A DNA stretch of 64,000 nt from Aradus depressus (lineage: Eukaryota > Arthropoda > Insecta > Hemiptera > Aradidae). The notes under the pieces are model-generated. The model worked only from the letters and a program-made list of their open reading frames with translations. It ran no database searches and was not told the origin of the DNA. Below, in pieces: positions 12,201 to 23,440 of this stretch. The stretch's first letter is position 1; each line of letters starts with the position of its first letter. The stretch is taken from contig OY759218.1 in assembly GCA_963662175.1 (NCBI GenBank), positions 25,566,051 through 25,630,050 on the forward strand, read 5' to 3'. The position numbers and the translations under genes are program-made.

Positions 12201-15200
12201 CACACTCTTTCTCAGATATGGGCGAGTTTCCGTCAGTGTCGCTATCGTCATCTGTAATATCTCTGCCGCTATTGTCGCTAACAATTCCACTATCACAACC
12301 TAAAAAAAAAAAAAAATTAAATAATTCATTATTTATGACCGTGTCTAAAGAATACATTTTTTCTCGTTATTTATTTTAGTTTATGCAACATCAGGATTTC
12401 TTCTGTTTGATTCTTAAAATCTAATACAAGATGAGTATTGTATTAATTTATGAGAGTCAAACAGAAGAAATCCTGATGATGGCAACTGAGGGTGCCAACA
12501 AATAAGAATAAAAACTTGAAAAAATAAGGATACAAAAATTACATTTATTATAATTATGTTTTAGCGAAATTTCAAAAGCAATGTCACCGAGGAAAGTGAG
12601 TACGAGGCCTCTAGGACAAGATTACCTAGCCAAAAATATCAATAGTTTATCTAAAATTATTATTTGCACGGTCGCGTCTGCAAATAAAGCGCTGTGAAGT
12701 GAGTGGACAATTAAGGGAGACCCGAAGTGTGAGTGAGCTCTAGCCAATAACCTTGAACATAGTGGATTTTAACCATTGTAACATTCCCACATATAAAATA
12801 AATTGGGGAGAAAAAATTAATCAGAAAAAGCCTGTAGTTATAGGATTACAAAGCTAATAAAGTAACTGTATATGCTGATTTAATCACAATTTGCATGTCT
12901 CATCTTACATAAAAGACTTTTTGAACTGTACCTAGCGCTTTTCAAAGCTCTGAATGTCTACTGTGTAATTGTTTTTCTTTAACGAAATTTAAACCTCTTT
13001 TTGTTTCAGATATAAATAGGGCACAGTTGCCATTTGAGAGCCTGAGTCCAGACATTAAATTATTTTATTATAAGACTGGGTATAGAAAAAAACTAATAGC
13101 AGAATCTGTACATATATAAAACTTTCCAGTAAAAATTTCAACAAAAAAAAAACTTTATGTCATCAATGACTTCTCATTTTTTACTATAAATGCAGCCAAT
13201 GAGAGCCATATATCAATGTATGGCGGATCTTATTCTCCTGGCGGATTCTTACTATCTGAGCACTACCACAAAAATCAAGAGCAATGTAAGATTAATTTCA
13301 GAGATTGCGTGCTTTGTGTGACTGAAGATTTACAAATAATAGAATATCTCCACTACTGAGTGATAGAACTCCGATTTCAGGTTCGGATTCAGCACAAAAA
13401 AAAAACCTACACGGATCACTTACTTCGGTTTAAAAATCGGTGTTGAACAGCGTAATTCATATAAAATGTAATACTATGCCTGCATCATATTCACCCCACG
13501 TTCTCCTATAGATCATATCCCTAGGTATTATTACCTGGCTGAGGTGTTTCCCCTGCGCAATCTTTGGGTACTTTCTCAATGCATTTTTTATGAATGTTGA
13601 TGTGACAGTCTTTGCATTGCATCCCCTGTTTGAACAGTCCCTTCAGTAGCTTTTTACAAATTTGACAAATAGTCGGTCGAGTATACGAGTGTAAAACAAA
13701 CGTATGAGGGATTTTTATTTGTTGAACACCATTTTTATCGCTGACCGTACTTCGTCCACTAAGTGATGGAGATCTGCTAACTTTCCCACGGACTTTTACA
13801 GACTAGAAAATACAAAAAATAAATAAATGAAAAAGACATGATTCAGGACAGTTAAAGCAGTACAATATACGATCATAAAAACCAATAAAAATTTTTTTCT
13901 TCACTAAACTTTAAGACATATTTGATAGGAAGAAGAAAAAAAAAAAACTTTACCACATTGGTTCAAAAACGTATCCTCAAATGTATTAAAGTATAGTTTA
14001 CATTAAATAATAATAAAAACAAACTGTCTCTGTGTTAGAATCTTGAGATTGTTTACCCCTGAAGCTGGGATGTCAGTCCTTGCTGACAACCATACCTATC
14101 TAACAACCATGCTACTCTAGCCCTTATTACCTCCCATACACGGCTTGTAAGTTAGCTTAGCCCAGATTCTATCTCATAGATTGGTGATGTAGGAGTAATT
14201 CACTTATTTCAATTCCACGCTTTTTGTGTGTTAGGCCTTTTGTGCACTCTACTCAAATACCAGGGTACGCGACCAATTGTTATGTGATTTTACCTCCCAA
14301 ATACGTTAGTAAATCCTGAAGTTTGCTGTATGCACATATGAGACACCTGTATATTTTTTGTCCAATATTTGTTCTACTTTTTCATCAAGCGAACTATCAC
14401 CCAAAATTAATTACTATCAAAGATTCAAGACACTTTTACTTACAAGTGTGTTCTCATCTGCATTGGAGGTGAGAGAGGAAGTAGACCCAGTGTCTGAAGT
14501 GCTACGGGGTACGTGCAGGGTGGAGGAGCTTCGTCGCTTCGCATCTATACAACTTTGCGAACAGTTGGTAGGGATCTTTACAGCACATCGTTTATGGAAA
14601 TTCAAACCGCAACCTGAAATGACATTTTTCACATTCAAATAAATTATACAATTAAAATGCAACGTTTTCTGATGTTTTTGGTTATTAACAAAAAAAGGAG
14701 TACATTCTAAAGTGTTTTTTTTTTTAATTCTCAATAAAGTTCGTCATTTACGGACGCACATGCTAGAACTAATATAGCATCCCAAAGAAGATCAATACGT
14801 TTAAGTTGATTTCACCCTTCTATACACTTTATTTATGTATGTACATATAAATTATATTTGAAATAAAAAGTATGTTCAAAAATATTTTAAAACTTAGAAA
14901 TAAATGTGCTATAGCTTGCTACTAGAGTGCTGTAATAAAGTTTTTTTTCTTTCTTGCACTAACTTATTAGATTAGTGTATTTGCATTTGTGCATGTAATC
15001 AGTTCTGTTAAGCTAGTTCCAAACTATCACTGTTTTCATCACTGAAAAACGCTCATGAAAAACTACACATACATGAAAGAAAAAAGTGTGACTTTTCCGC
15101 ACATTGCTTTAGCAGCAGTAGTAAGGTTTTGCCTCTGTTTGGTATATAAGTGAAGTGATCTCTTTAACTAAAAATGAAAACTATGCAAGTCAGGGAGGAA

Positions 15201-16498
15201 AAAATCCGGAAAACTATGCAGTCAATTCTCAACACAAAACAGACGACCAACAACAGTTTAAATTCGGTCATAACGATGTGAAGTGGCTTCTGTGCATGAT
15301 GCTGTCATTGAAATTTGAAGGAAATTAGGACGCCGTCTATCGCCACATTTCTTGCACCTAAGGCCAAACGTAATCTCTCTTTCGAACAGCGGGGGGGGGG
15401 GGGGGGGGGGGGGGAAGGGCTTTGAAGAAGACCAGGAGTTGAGAACTATGGGAGATCACCCACCCCCCAACAGCGGACAGGGTGGAGGGAAGGGCGTCTC
15501 TCAACACTATAGAAGAGCCCAGGTATTGCAAGAGCTAAAAGAACCCCCAACAGGGGACTTGACAGTAAAGAAGAGGCCAGGAGTTTAGGGGAGCTGGGAG
15601 AACACACTATCTCCAAACAGCGGACAGCGTGGAGGAAGGGCCAAACGTAACCTTCTCAAAATTTGACATAGTTTATAAATACTCGATACATTACGTTTCC
15701 TATCGATATGATCTTTTCCTCGGGAGTAGTTATAACAGTATGCATAATAAAATAAAACGTATAAACCATACGACGCCTCCGATCTTGATAAGAACGAAAC
15801 ATATGTATGCCCTCGAGGAAAAATCCATTCTAGTGGATAACAGAAACATAAAATTCTCAATAAATTTTGCTGGCATTGTTTTAGTCAATTAAAAAAGAAA
15901 AATATATACAAAATATGTTGTGTTATTTGATAGCACAGCTTTGATGTTTTTATTTTCGTACGTATCTACAAAAGAAATGTATCGTTCACGTTCGTAACCG
16001 CTCATTCGGTTCAACTGGAAATGAGTTTCGAACCTAATATGTAAATAGTGCTGGGAAAGCTTGTGTGCAGCTAGCAGTGGGAAGCTAAAGAAATGAATGG
16101 CCAAACATATATTCGCCATGTTTTCTTTTTTATTTATTTTTTTTTGCCGATAGATCGCAATTGAAAAAAAAAAATGCAGACGGTCACACTGAAATGATTA
16201 ATACCTGTATCTACTAGCCTTGTGAGAATAATGTAACTCCTGTGTATTGTGTTAAACACCTATACTGATAGATAACAGTAATTTTTAGTAATTACAGTAA
16301 AGAAATTACTAATAATAAATTCTTGCAATTTCAAATAGTGATTCGGATCTGGCGATAGTTGAAATCAGCCCCACACAGCACCTGGCAAAATATATTTATT
16401 CATTGCATTTTTATTTTATTTTATGTCAATAGTAAAAGGAGAACTTGGGCTTATTCTGTAATAAGATATAAGGAGCAAAATTTCATGAAGGAATTCGA

Positions 16499-16534
<36 letters not shown>

Positions 16535-19500
16535 TAAAGTGTTTGTCGGTTGACGAGAAAGTTTTTTTTTTTTTTTTTTTTTGACCTTGAAATTGGCCTT
16601 CAATAAGCTTCCCTTGAAAATCTATGCGCCAAATTGTATAGACAAGAATGAAGAAAATGGTTCGACACAATGACGCAGATGAGAGATGTTACTTTGTCAA
16701 AGGACTCTGTTCTGGTCCTGACTATTTTTATGTACAATTATTCATTGTAGAAATTATTGCCGCTTATAATAATTAACCTTATAAACTGATGTTTACATAT
16801 ATAAATTAAATATTTATAAACATGTGTTTTTATATAAAGATTATATTATTAGATCATGACATGAAAATAAATTTCAGACCATAATATGAAAATAAATGAA
16901 TACAGAATAAATTACCTTCGCATTTGAGTCCTTGGCGAACAAGACCGAAGAGCATTTCCCCACAAAAATCACAGAACGTAGGGGATTTGTAGGAATGTAC
17001 GGTGAGAGCATGAGGCCGTGCGGGACCGCCTTCCACCACCCCATGACCTGAAATAAAACACAATAATTAAGAATATAAAATAAAATCAAGCTCAAATTTG
17101 ATCACAAAGCTAAAAAAGAGGGACAACCTAGGGTCCTTTCTCTCTCAGTCGGAGTACAGAAGGACGTTACGCACAAATAACAATAAATTGAATTGTGAAC
17201 TTGAAAGAGAAACAAAGACGTGTGTATGTCATGCTATGGGCAGCGTCTAGCTTCCTAACAAAAAAAATCAACATGAAATTCGCAACATACTTGTGCCATA
17301 GCGTCAGATACATACCGAGCTTAATGAGGAGTCACAAAAACGTTTTGCGCCGCGCAACGTCAAAAAATCGACTTCGCAAAAACAAAAATTGTTTCATACA
17401 TAATTGAGAATTATATCAATCTAAAGAGAGAGTACAAGAGCAGGAGGACCAGGCGGCAGAGGGCTGAGTCACTATAGTACAGGTAAAATAGACCTAAAAA
17501 TGAAAAAATTCATGCATTCATGAAACTTTCCTAATAAGTCACCTTAGACATAAGGTTCACAAAACTGAAAAGTCCATAAAAATTCTAGGGGGTAAGGGTG
17601 TTTTTGGAGGGGAGAAGAGTGAAAAATAATGAAATTCCTTTTTTGCATGAAACAGATATGTGAGGTGTCGATGTATAGGTTTTTTGTTGTCGGTAGCAGC
17701 TAGTCTCTTTCCTCTGTTAGGCAGCCGACCTCGGCGCCCCTCTTTTCAAACTAATGGCCACTAGCATTAGTGGCAAGACCATCATTTTCAGACATTATAG
17801 ACTCATTGGAGGACTTTAGTGGGTTCCGACTATTCACATAATAACAAAACCTGGAAGCAAGGGATAGTCGTAACAAAAGAGATAAGGTTGATATCAATAA
17901 ACTTCATCAGTGGTTTGAGGTGCGCGATCCCTTCTCGATGTTCACTAATGTTTTGTTTCCCTCGGAACTGGTATCACTGGAAATGACTCAATCGATTGTC
18001 ACAAGACTAGAGAGATCGGTCGACAAGAAATGAAGCAGAAGTGATAACGTCCGTCCTCATTCAGCTGTTAATTCGTCAATCAAAAATGACAACAAAGTTG
18101 TACATGTCGACCCAATGATGTTGTTCCAACGAATGCTTCTCAAACGAGAAGAGGACCTACCGTCATACTTCTAGTATGAAATAGCACGTTACCCTACGTC
18201 CATGTTCACAAACTGCGGAATGCGAAAAAATGTTAAGTAACACCAAACATTATGAGCAACAACGTCGAATTAAAGTAAGTGCACCACACTACCAAATATC
18301 AGAAACAACTCCTGTTACAGCTACCCAAGAAAGATTTCTAAGCAATGTACAAAACCGAAAATAACTTATTTGTATGTTGATAACTGCAATATTTAAGTTA
18401 AACAGGCTTGGTAAGAGCTCAGCATGCAGTTCCCATGCTTTATCTAAATGGTGAACCGATCAATTATAGAGATTCCATTCGTTACCTGGGGCTTATAATC
18501 GATGAGAAACTTACATGGCAAAGTCATTTGACCCATTGTTTACAAAAAGAGATTTATTGAACTGCTAAACACATACCTCGATTATCGTCTCATATTAACT
18601 GACGGGTGGAAGACACCATATGGTGTTCGATATGCATTCCATTCAAATCAAAGAACTTGTTCATGGACCCAACCACGAGTTGCCACTGTATAAACTGCCG
18701 AAATGACATCAATAAACCAGTATCTAGATTACTGCGTTTCTAAGCACGGCAACAGGTTACTCTTTTACTCAGATTCCTTGAGTGTACTGCACTCTCTTCA
18801 CGACTGATATTTCTTTGATTCTATGGTTCATGAGATTTTTAAGAAATTTAAATTGCTATTTGACTGTGGGAATCGAATCATTTTTGCGTGGATACCAAGA
18901 AACGTAGTTACCCATGGGAATGAGACAGCGGACAATGTTAAGCTGATTTCACCCATGTTATTTTCAATCAAATGTCGATTTACTCAATAAAAAGTGGTTC
19001 TATTGACTTGATTTTGTTTTTAATCGATTCAGCATGCCAAAAAACATATAAAACGACACCTCACACGTTTGTTTTTTTGCAAAATAACATTTTTCACATA
19101 GCGCCCCCCCTCCCCCTTAAAAACCACCCTTCCGCTCTGGAATTTTTATGTAATCTTTGGTTCCGTTAATCTCATGCCAAAGGTGACTTGTTATCGAAGT
19201 TTCAAGAATGCAGAAATTTTTTTATTTTTAAAAGTCTAATTTTCTTGTATTACTAGTAATGTTATAAGCCAAAGTAAATCGTAATGTAAATATTAGCGAA
19301 TAATAACTGTTTATTTTTCTCCTAAGCTTAAATTTTAAAGACAACAAAAAAAGAAATGAATAAGCTAAATAATTATTATGTAAAATATGTTATAACAATT
19401 AGAAATATGAGTAAAACAGCTTAAACCTAATTCGGGATTAAAAAAAGAATAACATAAAAAACAAAAAAGCAAATAGCATCACTTGAACTCGATAAGTAAT

Positions 19501-19706
19501 AGGGAACATCACAAAACACAGACAAGGAAGAACATCAAAATATAGGGAGAAGCCGAACGAAATCTGCGCTAGTTTGAGATCTGTAAGGAAAACTGAAGTT
19601 ACATCAAAACAGTTCCTGTGGACATAGGTTCGCAAATGCTGTCTTGAAGAGTCAAAAACCACATTTTTTGTAAATTATTGCGAAAATATCTCGAACGCTA
19701 CTCGTA

Positions 19707-19755
<49 letters not shown>

Positions 19756-22324
19756 GATAATAGAGATATTAGCAATAATTTACAAAAAAAATAGGTTAAA
19801 AACCTAATAAAGACGAACAACTTTTACTCATACCACGTTTCAATGCCCCTTCTCTTATCGTTCCAAAATGGGGTCGCTATGAAATAAAATATCGTTCTTA
19901 CGTTCACCGAAATTTTTAATAAAATTAAACATTCCCTGCTTCGAAAAAAGCTTCCGTTTGGTGCCACATGACCCCTTCTAGCAAAGTGAAGATAACAAAA
20001 AATGATATAAACAAATGTTACGTGTATTTCTGAGGCCTCTGTGATCAAACACATAACGATACAAAAATATTTTTGTTCACAATTCAAGATATTTCTCAAA
20101 TTACACATACAAAAAAAAAAAATCGTACTACGCCGAGCAGTCAGAAGCTGCATGAATTTAGCAGATTTGCACAGTAGGTATTCACAAGTGATAGGTTCAA
20201 TACAAAGACGGAAAATGCATGGCTATATCTCGGCTTCGAATGAACAAAGACGAACGTTTTACGACTCAAATAGATTTAGTTCAAGGAAACTTTTCTTTTC
20301 AGAATTCAATTTTCAATCAGATTCCCAACTAGCGTCCATTCGTCAGGTGGCATCCCATACAGAAGGTTTCGTGAGGATAAAAAATAATAAAATGACAAAA
20401 TAGTTTGAAAATTTAAAAAGGACTGACAAACAAAATAATTTTGACAAAAACTTTAATTCACACCAATTTTCATGCAATTCCTTCCTTTCATGATGTTCAT
20501 AATACGTACATAAAGCAATTTTTCCAAGTTGTATCCCGTGTAAATACTTCCCAAATGTATTTTTTTTTAATACCACTGTTCAATTTCCATCTAATCTTTA
20601 TCCTAAATTGAATGTTCCTTAAGTTTTCTAAAACTTCGAGTATTGCTTTGACAAAAACAAAATAAAATTAAACAATAATTAATAAATAATAACAATTTAA
20701 AAAATCTATTAAAAAATATTAGGAAACTAAAAGAAATATATTAATTTTCTTTCAATATTAAAAATAAATAAATAAAATAAACAAATTAAAACTAAAGGAA
20801 AAATTAATTTAAAGAGTACCAAAGCTGCAGGAATAGTGGAGGTGACAAAATTTCTAAAAGAAAGGTACTTTACTTTAAAATAAAAAATATGTAATATTAA
20901 AAGAAATCTAAAGGTTATTTAAAAAAAATGTATCCCCCTTCTCAAAGCCACAGAAATTATTTTATTTTGAAAAATGATTTGGTTTACATTCATAAACAGG
21001 ATTAAAGGGAAGATCAATTTATCCTTCCCATTTCGCCTCAAGGACTCACGTTCTTATGGACTTTCCTGCTTAGTATTAAATTTCCTATCAAATACGGATG
21101 TCTCCGCATTTCATCTGACGTCTATCATTATCCTATATAATACGTCTTTCTCTATCGAAGAATCCATGACATAAGTAACACATTCTTTTTTTCCTAAATA
21201 CGTTTTTTTTAAATAAAAGTATAGAGAAGAATACATAGAACAACTATAAAATGTTTGTAGGTTACCTGTTAAAACAATCTCGACGAGGGTTTCATCAGTG
21301 ATATCCCCAGCTGAGTTAACGATCTGGAGGATATTCGGAACGGTATAGTCATGGCGAAATAGTAACAAGCGTTCAACAAGTCTATTTATTCCATGGTCTG
21401 GACACTGGAACATACGACAAATCAAATAAGAACAATCATACTGTAGGTTCCCGATTGTAAGACGCGGCTCGTTCTTCTCCACCCTACATACCAGACTCAC
21501 AGTATTCCCTAGCCAAAGGACATTCACTTTTTTTTTTTTTTAATATAAATATAGCTAAAAGCTGAAATAGGTAGCTTCTTTTCAGCTTGTAAACAATGGC
21601 TCAGGTGTGACCATTGTTTTAAGACAGGTGGTAGAACAACCTCGCCCATCAATATCGATTGATTTCCATCAATTTTGAAACTTGGACGTCAAAATAGAAA
21701 TGGATGCTATATAAAATCCAGCCCTCAGCTTTGAAGGCGCATATCTTCTAATATACGACGATATATATACATATCAAGCAACAATATCATTAGGATAATA
21801 GGAAAGAAGTAATCCTGATGCAGGCACAGGGAGTTAAGAAAGTGCAATTTATTCGTAATGTGTCATGAATTTGAAATAAATTGCATTCTCTCTGTTTTTC
21901 CTGCAACCAAATGTATTTATTTAGAACCTCAGGACTAGGATTACTAATTTCCCACTCAACAGAACTAAAGCGTCTAAGGTATCAAAAACACATTTTAAAC
22001 AGAAAAAGAGTCCATTATTAATCCTGATACCCAGCATACTGCATTTTTAAATAGACTGGTTCATTACTTGACAAATAATGGAGAGAACTGCCCTCCGGGC
22101 ATAAACGTTTTTCACCCAGCATCTTGATGGTAAATACAAATTAAACTACAAGTAGTTGCAAAAATAAAATTCAACTTTAAAAGCAGTACTAACAATTGAG
22201 TTGATAAAATCACATGCATGCTCCTTAAGAATTCTCAAAGTTAAATTCGTTGCATCGACAGTCACAGTGTCTCTTATTAGGCCGAATTGGAATAAAAAAG
22301 TTATTTCACGAGCATTCATCGTTC
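20..22324 (-). CDS. PKD: Protein kinase D (PRKD/PKD family), 3' end outside the window
   Basis: Diacylglycerol-responsive serine/threonine kinase of the CAMK group. Eleven exons in consistent phase were read: 22176-22324, 21266-21404, 16916-17047, 14444-14613, 13535-13802, 12169-12299, 11128-11292, 7146-7278, 1675-1821, 948-1055 and 20-288. They give 602 codons from the ATG at 22319. Domain order is the PKD order: ubiquitin-like N-terminus, C1a, a Ser-rich linker, C1b, an acidic linker, PH domain ([13 protein letters not shown], then RKRHYWRLD) and kinase N-lobe with P-loop GSGQFG and the VAIK lysine. The catalytic HRD and DFG segments lie beyond the left edge. The first visible exon has a 3' splice site before its ATG, so a 5' UTR or alternative first exon lies further right and was not found. 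Family assignment is from recognised PKD sequence; isoform and exon ends are read by eye. Confidence 0.93.
948..1055 (-). CDS. PKD: PKD exon: kinase P-loop
   Basis: Encodes [20 protein letters not shown], the ATP-binding glycine loop that opens the catalytic domain, after a short acidic linker. The donor CGGAG|GTATTT is phase 1. Confidence 0.95.
1675..1821 (-). CDS. PKD: PKD exon: PH domain end
   Basis: Reads [20 protein letters not shown] and later [15 protein letters not shown], the final PH strand and C-terminal helix (family: HCFEI.TA..VYYVGE and W..AI.QALMPV). The acceptor is TTTGCAG and the donor CTCAG|GTACAT. Confidence 0.94.
3195..3415 (-). mobile_element. 5' UTR fragment of the CFDP2/RTE-like LINE family
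   Basis: The stretch around TGGTGGGGCGGCCACTTCGG through CCTAGGGACGCGAACCCT matches, with substitutions, the region at 33,270-33,400 that lies just upstream of the antisense LINE in the pasilla intron, in the same orientation. It is non-coding and GC-rich and sits in a PKD intron. Confidence 0.5.
3800..4426 (+). pseudogene. LINE ORF1 (gag-like), N-terminally truncated
   Basis: Open from the truncation point. It has three zinc knuckles: [27 protein letters not shown] and [15 protein letters not shown], the Jockey gag arrangement, then a Pro/Gln-rich tail. Its TGA overlaps the ORF2 start as ATGA at 4423-4426, suggesting coupled termination and re-initiation in the intact family. Confidence 0.85.
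4423..6971 (+). pseudogene. LINE ORF2 (APE endonuclease and reverse transcriptase), disrupted
   Basis: The endonuclease start [11 protein letters not shown] and SETHLTD are intact to about 4.83 kb. The reading then changes frame with loss of the catalytic GDFN-type block and resumes around 5.0 kb. The RT has [41 protein letters not shown] and FADDTAI. The stretch between WKH and IIPDHQFGF is too short, indicating an in-frame deletion of early RT motifs. The stop is at 6971. Confidence 0.88.
7146..7278 (-). CDS. PKD: PKD exon: PH domain core
   Basis: Reads [19 protein letters not shown] and then [11 protein letters not shown], near identical to the PKD PH core. Its 5' splice site is GGAG|GTAGTT. 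Those first intron bases are also the right-hand target-site duplication of a Jockey LINE, so the retrotransposon begins about 10 bp into the intron. Confidence 0.95.
7757..8665. mobile_element. PIF/Harbinger DNA transposon, internally deleted
   Basis: 909-bp element flanked by the 3-bp target duplication TAA (7754-7756 and 8666-8668). Terminal inverted repeats share GGTACGTGTCCATCTGAGAG and extend about 35 bp. On the minus strand, 8511-8286 encode the end of a Harbinger transposase ([16 protein letters not shown], then a LHNFL motif). On the plus strand near 8,000 a fragment [20 protein letters not shown] resembles the start of the partner DNA-binding protein. Subterminal GTGTCGGACACTTCTCTCG-type repeats are duplicated near the right end. 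Confidence 0.88.
8286..8511 (-). pseudogene. Harbinger transposase C-terminal fragment
   Basis: Reads [20 protein letters not shown], then [15 protein letters not shown] and VCALHNFL, the conserved end of the HARBI1-like DDE domain (R..IE.AFG.L..RF and VLHNF). The catalytic Asp residues upstream are missing. Confidence 0.82.
9086..9391 (+). CDS. Unrecognised 101-residue ORF in a GC-rich island inside a PKD intron
   Basis: ATG-to-stop ORF beginning [20 protein letters not shown] and ending TVNAAKKLD. Composition is balanced and Lys/Arg-rich, with four Cys in the first half ([10 protein letters not shown]). Base composition from about 9.0 to 10.1 kb is clearly richer in G+C than the flanks. 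Downstream sequence keeps protein-like stretches in shifting frames (for example [12 protein letters not shown] near 9.5 kb), so the whole block looks like a decayed insertion with one intact ORF. I do not recognise the family. A retroelement, a viral relic or another foreign insert are all possible. Confidence 0.3.
   Translation: MPCKAQPDKQNPVSLRWFYFQSTLDTNGPSRICAETADCSCELVIHKYDNFRGFIKKTKKVNRLAAREVREKLNRAQIHVPAVYNAAGTRIATVNAAKKLD
10516..10670. repeat. Foldback element with 26-bp perfect arms
   Basis: Arms AACAAATAAAAGCAAAGAAC... (10516-10541) and its exact complement (10645-10670). Imperfect pairing continues inward through CACAAAAATATATA to a short loop. It looks like a MITE; no target duplication was decided. 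Confidence 0.75.
10868..11070 (+). repeat. tRNA-like SINE candidate
   Basis: A GGGGGGTTCGAATGC B-box-like stretch (about 10927-10941) lies behind a possible A box (near 10887) and an anticodon-arm-like GTCCGCCTAGGGAGG. A T/A-rich tract follows near 11090. Polymerase III type is inferred from the boxes only, and no second copy was seen in the window. Confidence 0.35.
11128..11292 (-). CDS. PKD: PKD exon: pre-PH linker and PH beta-1
   Basis: Contains [20 protein letters not shown] and then [14 protein letters not shown], the conserved entry to the PKD PH domain. The donor ATG|GTACCT is phase 0 and joins directly to RKRHYWRLD of the next exon. Confidence 0.94.
11646..11690 (+). mobile_element. 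hAT-like terminal fragment
   Basis: CAGTGGTCGCCAAACCGTAG followed by CTCGCAGG resembles widespread hAT termini (CAGTGGT..CAAAC). No matching opposite terminus was found nearby, so only one end is claimed. Confidence 0.35.
12169..12299 (-). CDS. PKD: PKD exon: acidic linker
   Basis: Short exon with a long poly-pyrimidine acceptor (T15) and donor ATT|GTACGC. It encodes [20 protein letters not shown] and on to [12 protein letters not shown], the Asp/Ser-rich insert that separates C1b from the PH domain in PKDs. Phases match both neighbours. Low conservation makes the 3' boundary less sure. Confidence 0.75.
12389..12478. repeat. Small inverted repeat in a PKD intron
   Basis: Perfect 22-bp arms: CATCAGGATTTCTTCTGTTT.. 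(12389-12410) and its complement (12457-12478) around a 46-base AT-rich loop. It starts 90 bases upstream (in PKD sense) of exon 12169-12299. Confidence 0.7.
13535..13802 (-). CDS. PKD: PKD exon: C1b domain
   Basis: Encodes a basic Ser-rich lead ([18 protein letters not shown]) and a full C1 finger: [20 protein letters not shown], then a central [12 protein letters not shown] and HKKC..VPKDC. All zinc ligands are present. It ends CAGETPQP in phase 1. Confidence 0.94.
14444..14613 (-). CDS. PKD: PKD exon: C1a end and Ser-rich linker
   Basis: Starts [17 protein letters not shown], which completes the C1a zinc ligands (C-x2-C-x4-H-x2-C-x7-C). It continues into a Ser/Thr-rich linker ([20 protein letters not shown]) that suits phosphorylation or 14-3-3 binding. 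The donor is CTT|GTAAGT, phase 0. Confidence 0.92.
15362..15650. repeat. Degenerate tandem repeat with a G24 tract
   Basis: Three to four copies of a roughly 90-base unit built on AACAGCGGACAGGGTGGAGG and GAAGA..CAGGAGTT..GGGAGA. The first copy carries an uninterrupted run of 24 G (15391-15414). ORFs across it reflect the repeat, not a gene. Confidence 0.6.
16916..17047 (-). CDS. PKD: PKD exon: C1a domain, first part
   Basis: Encodes [20 protein letters not shown] followed by [15 protein letters not shown], the first His and first Cys pairs of a C1 zinc finger that binds diacylglycerol. The acceptor is TTTCAG and the donor GAAG|GTAATT. The prefix HGVVEGGPA replaces the short acidic stretch usual before C1a in vertebrates. 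Confidence 0.93.
17905..18240 (+). pseudogene. Degenerate coding relic, probably transposon-derived
   Basis: One frame reads [20 protein letters not shown], then after a stop [19 protein letters not shown] and, past another stop, [18 protein letters not shown]. The pattern (W..VR.PF, DPM.LFQR, YE...YP.S.F...GMRK) looks like a repeated insect protein of mobile-element origin, recalled only loosely. Two in-frame stops make it non-functional. Confidence 0.4.
18390..18935 (+). mobile_element. LINE fragment: RT C-terminus and RNase H
   Basis: Reads [20 protein letters not shown] (RT end) and, further on, [10 protein letters not shown] and [16 protein letters not shown], an RNase H segment with the GNE-AD motif. 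Many stops and a short spacing show decay. It is antisense to PKD in an intron. Confidence 0.7.
19711..19744. repeat. AT dinucleotide microsatellite
   Basis: Uninterrupted (AT)n of about 17 units in a PKD intron, followed by GTATATATAC. Similar shorter tracts are at 2,299-2,321 and 50,929-50,960. Confidence 0.9.
21266..21404 (-). CDS. PKD: PKD exon: rest of the ubiquitin-like domain
   Basis: Bounded by TTCCAG and ACAG|GTAACC. It reads [20 protein letters not shown] and then a segment like [22 protein letters not shown], matching the PKD block with LLFRHD and a following IEVVL-type strand. It ends in phase 1, agreeing with the next exon. Confidence 0.88.
22176..22324 (-). CDS. PKD: PKD exon: start codon and ubiquitin-like N-terminus
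   Basis: Acceptor TTACAG precedes the exon and the ATG is at 22319. It encodes [19 protein letters not shown] and continues to SIVSTAFK. It resembles the start of the PKD N-terminal beta-grasp region (ISFHIQIGL in vertebrates). The donor used is AAA|GTTGAA in phase 0. A competing donor, ATT|GTTAGT, is also in phase 0 but would drop six conserved-length residues. Confidence 0.8.
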
Positions 22325-23440
22325 CTGTAACAATAAAATAAAATAAATACAAGGTTTGAAATTACTGGAAAGGCATACCAAACAGAAAAGTCATACTAAG
22401 TCTTTCCCCAGAAGCACACTTAAAAATGAATTAAATATTTCACTATAGCTTAAGCACCGCATTAATAAGAAATGTAACTAATAATGAAGAAGGTAAAATG
22501 GAAGATTGTCAATGCAGAAGATAGGTAATATTTTAAAATGACTCAGTCGATAACACATATATGTATCTCTCCGATGGAATTTACCTCACAATCAAAAGTT
22601 ATATTATCATTAAAGAAAAAAAATATATAAAAAAAAGATATTAAAAAGTTTCCAATGGCATTATCAAAACTCACTTTTCACTGACACTAATAGGCTTAAT
22701 CAGAAATTGGAAAAATATATGCATTAATGATAAAGATGTACACTCTTACTTCATTAAGTTCACTGCTGTTACCAATAAACCCTAAAAATAACCTGAATGA
22801 GATTATGGATTTTTTTTAAAACAAATAGAATTAATATTTCAACTAAATTATGTGTGAAGATTATTACCTTCGGGCTTCAGTATTCGGCTTAAAAAATTTC
22901 AAAATTGACATCCATGGTATTAATACTTGTACGAATATAATAAAGGCAAATTGCAAATTGCAATTAAATTAATCATGATACAAATAAAAAGTTACATTTG
23001 TTAAAACAACACCTCCAACCCTCATTCAAAATATCAACACGACATTTAGATACAGGTCAATGTGACAATGTTGCCCTATGTAACTTTTTGGTTTATATTT
23101 TATACAAGATTCTTATTATTATTTTTTTAAATAATCCTATTTTCCGGCACTTAATAAGCAACAAAACGAAACAATATATTAAGTAATCACTGTTGATTTA
23201 TAATGATTTTAACTAAAAACATCCATAACGGGACTTCGCCCCCTCTCGCCTCGTTCACCAACGGAGTCAAAAATAGAATTTTTCATTTAACATCTTATTA
23301 TAGAGTTTCCTCCCTCATCTTCATTTCCAAGGAAAAGTCAAAAATACTGTACTTCTTGAGGGAAACTTCTCTTCGAGACCAGGTTCTCTAAGTATTTTTG
23401 AAGATTTTAATATTTTTGAAAATATTAGTTGCAATACGCC
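22325..23440. other. Divergent intergenic region, PKD side
   Basis: AT-rich sequence between the first PKD exon with a known acceptor and the LINE nest. A PKD 5' UTR exon and promoter should lie here or further right, but no distinctive signal could be fixed by eye. Confidence 0.4.

Noticed and set aside
15352..15588. Gly-rich 78-codon ORF
   Set aside because: Produced by a G24 tract and a degenerate tandem repeat.
16416..16670. 84-codon minus-strand ORF with Lys and Tyr-Ile runs
   Set aside because: Created by T-runs and an AT microsatellite.
22140..22176. Continuation of the PKD N-terminal exon to its ORF stop at 22146
   Set aside because: Reading through ends in an AT-rich tail. The phase and homology of the next exon require splicing at AAA|GTTGAA.
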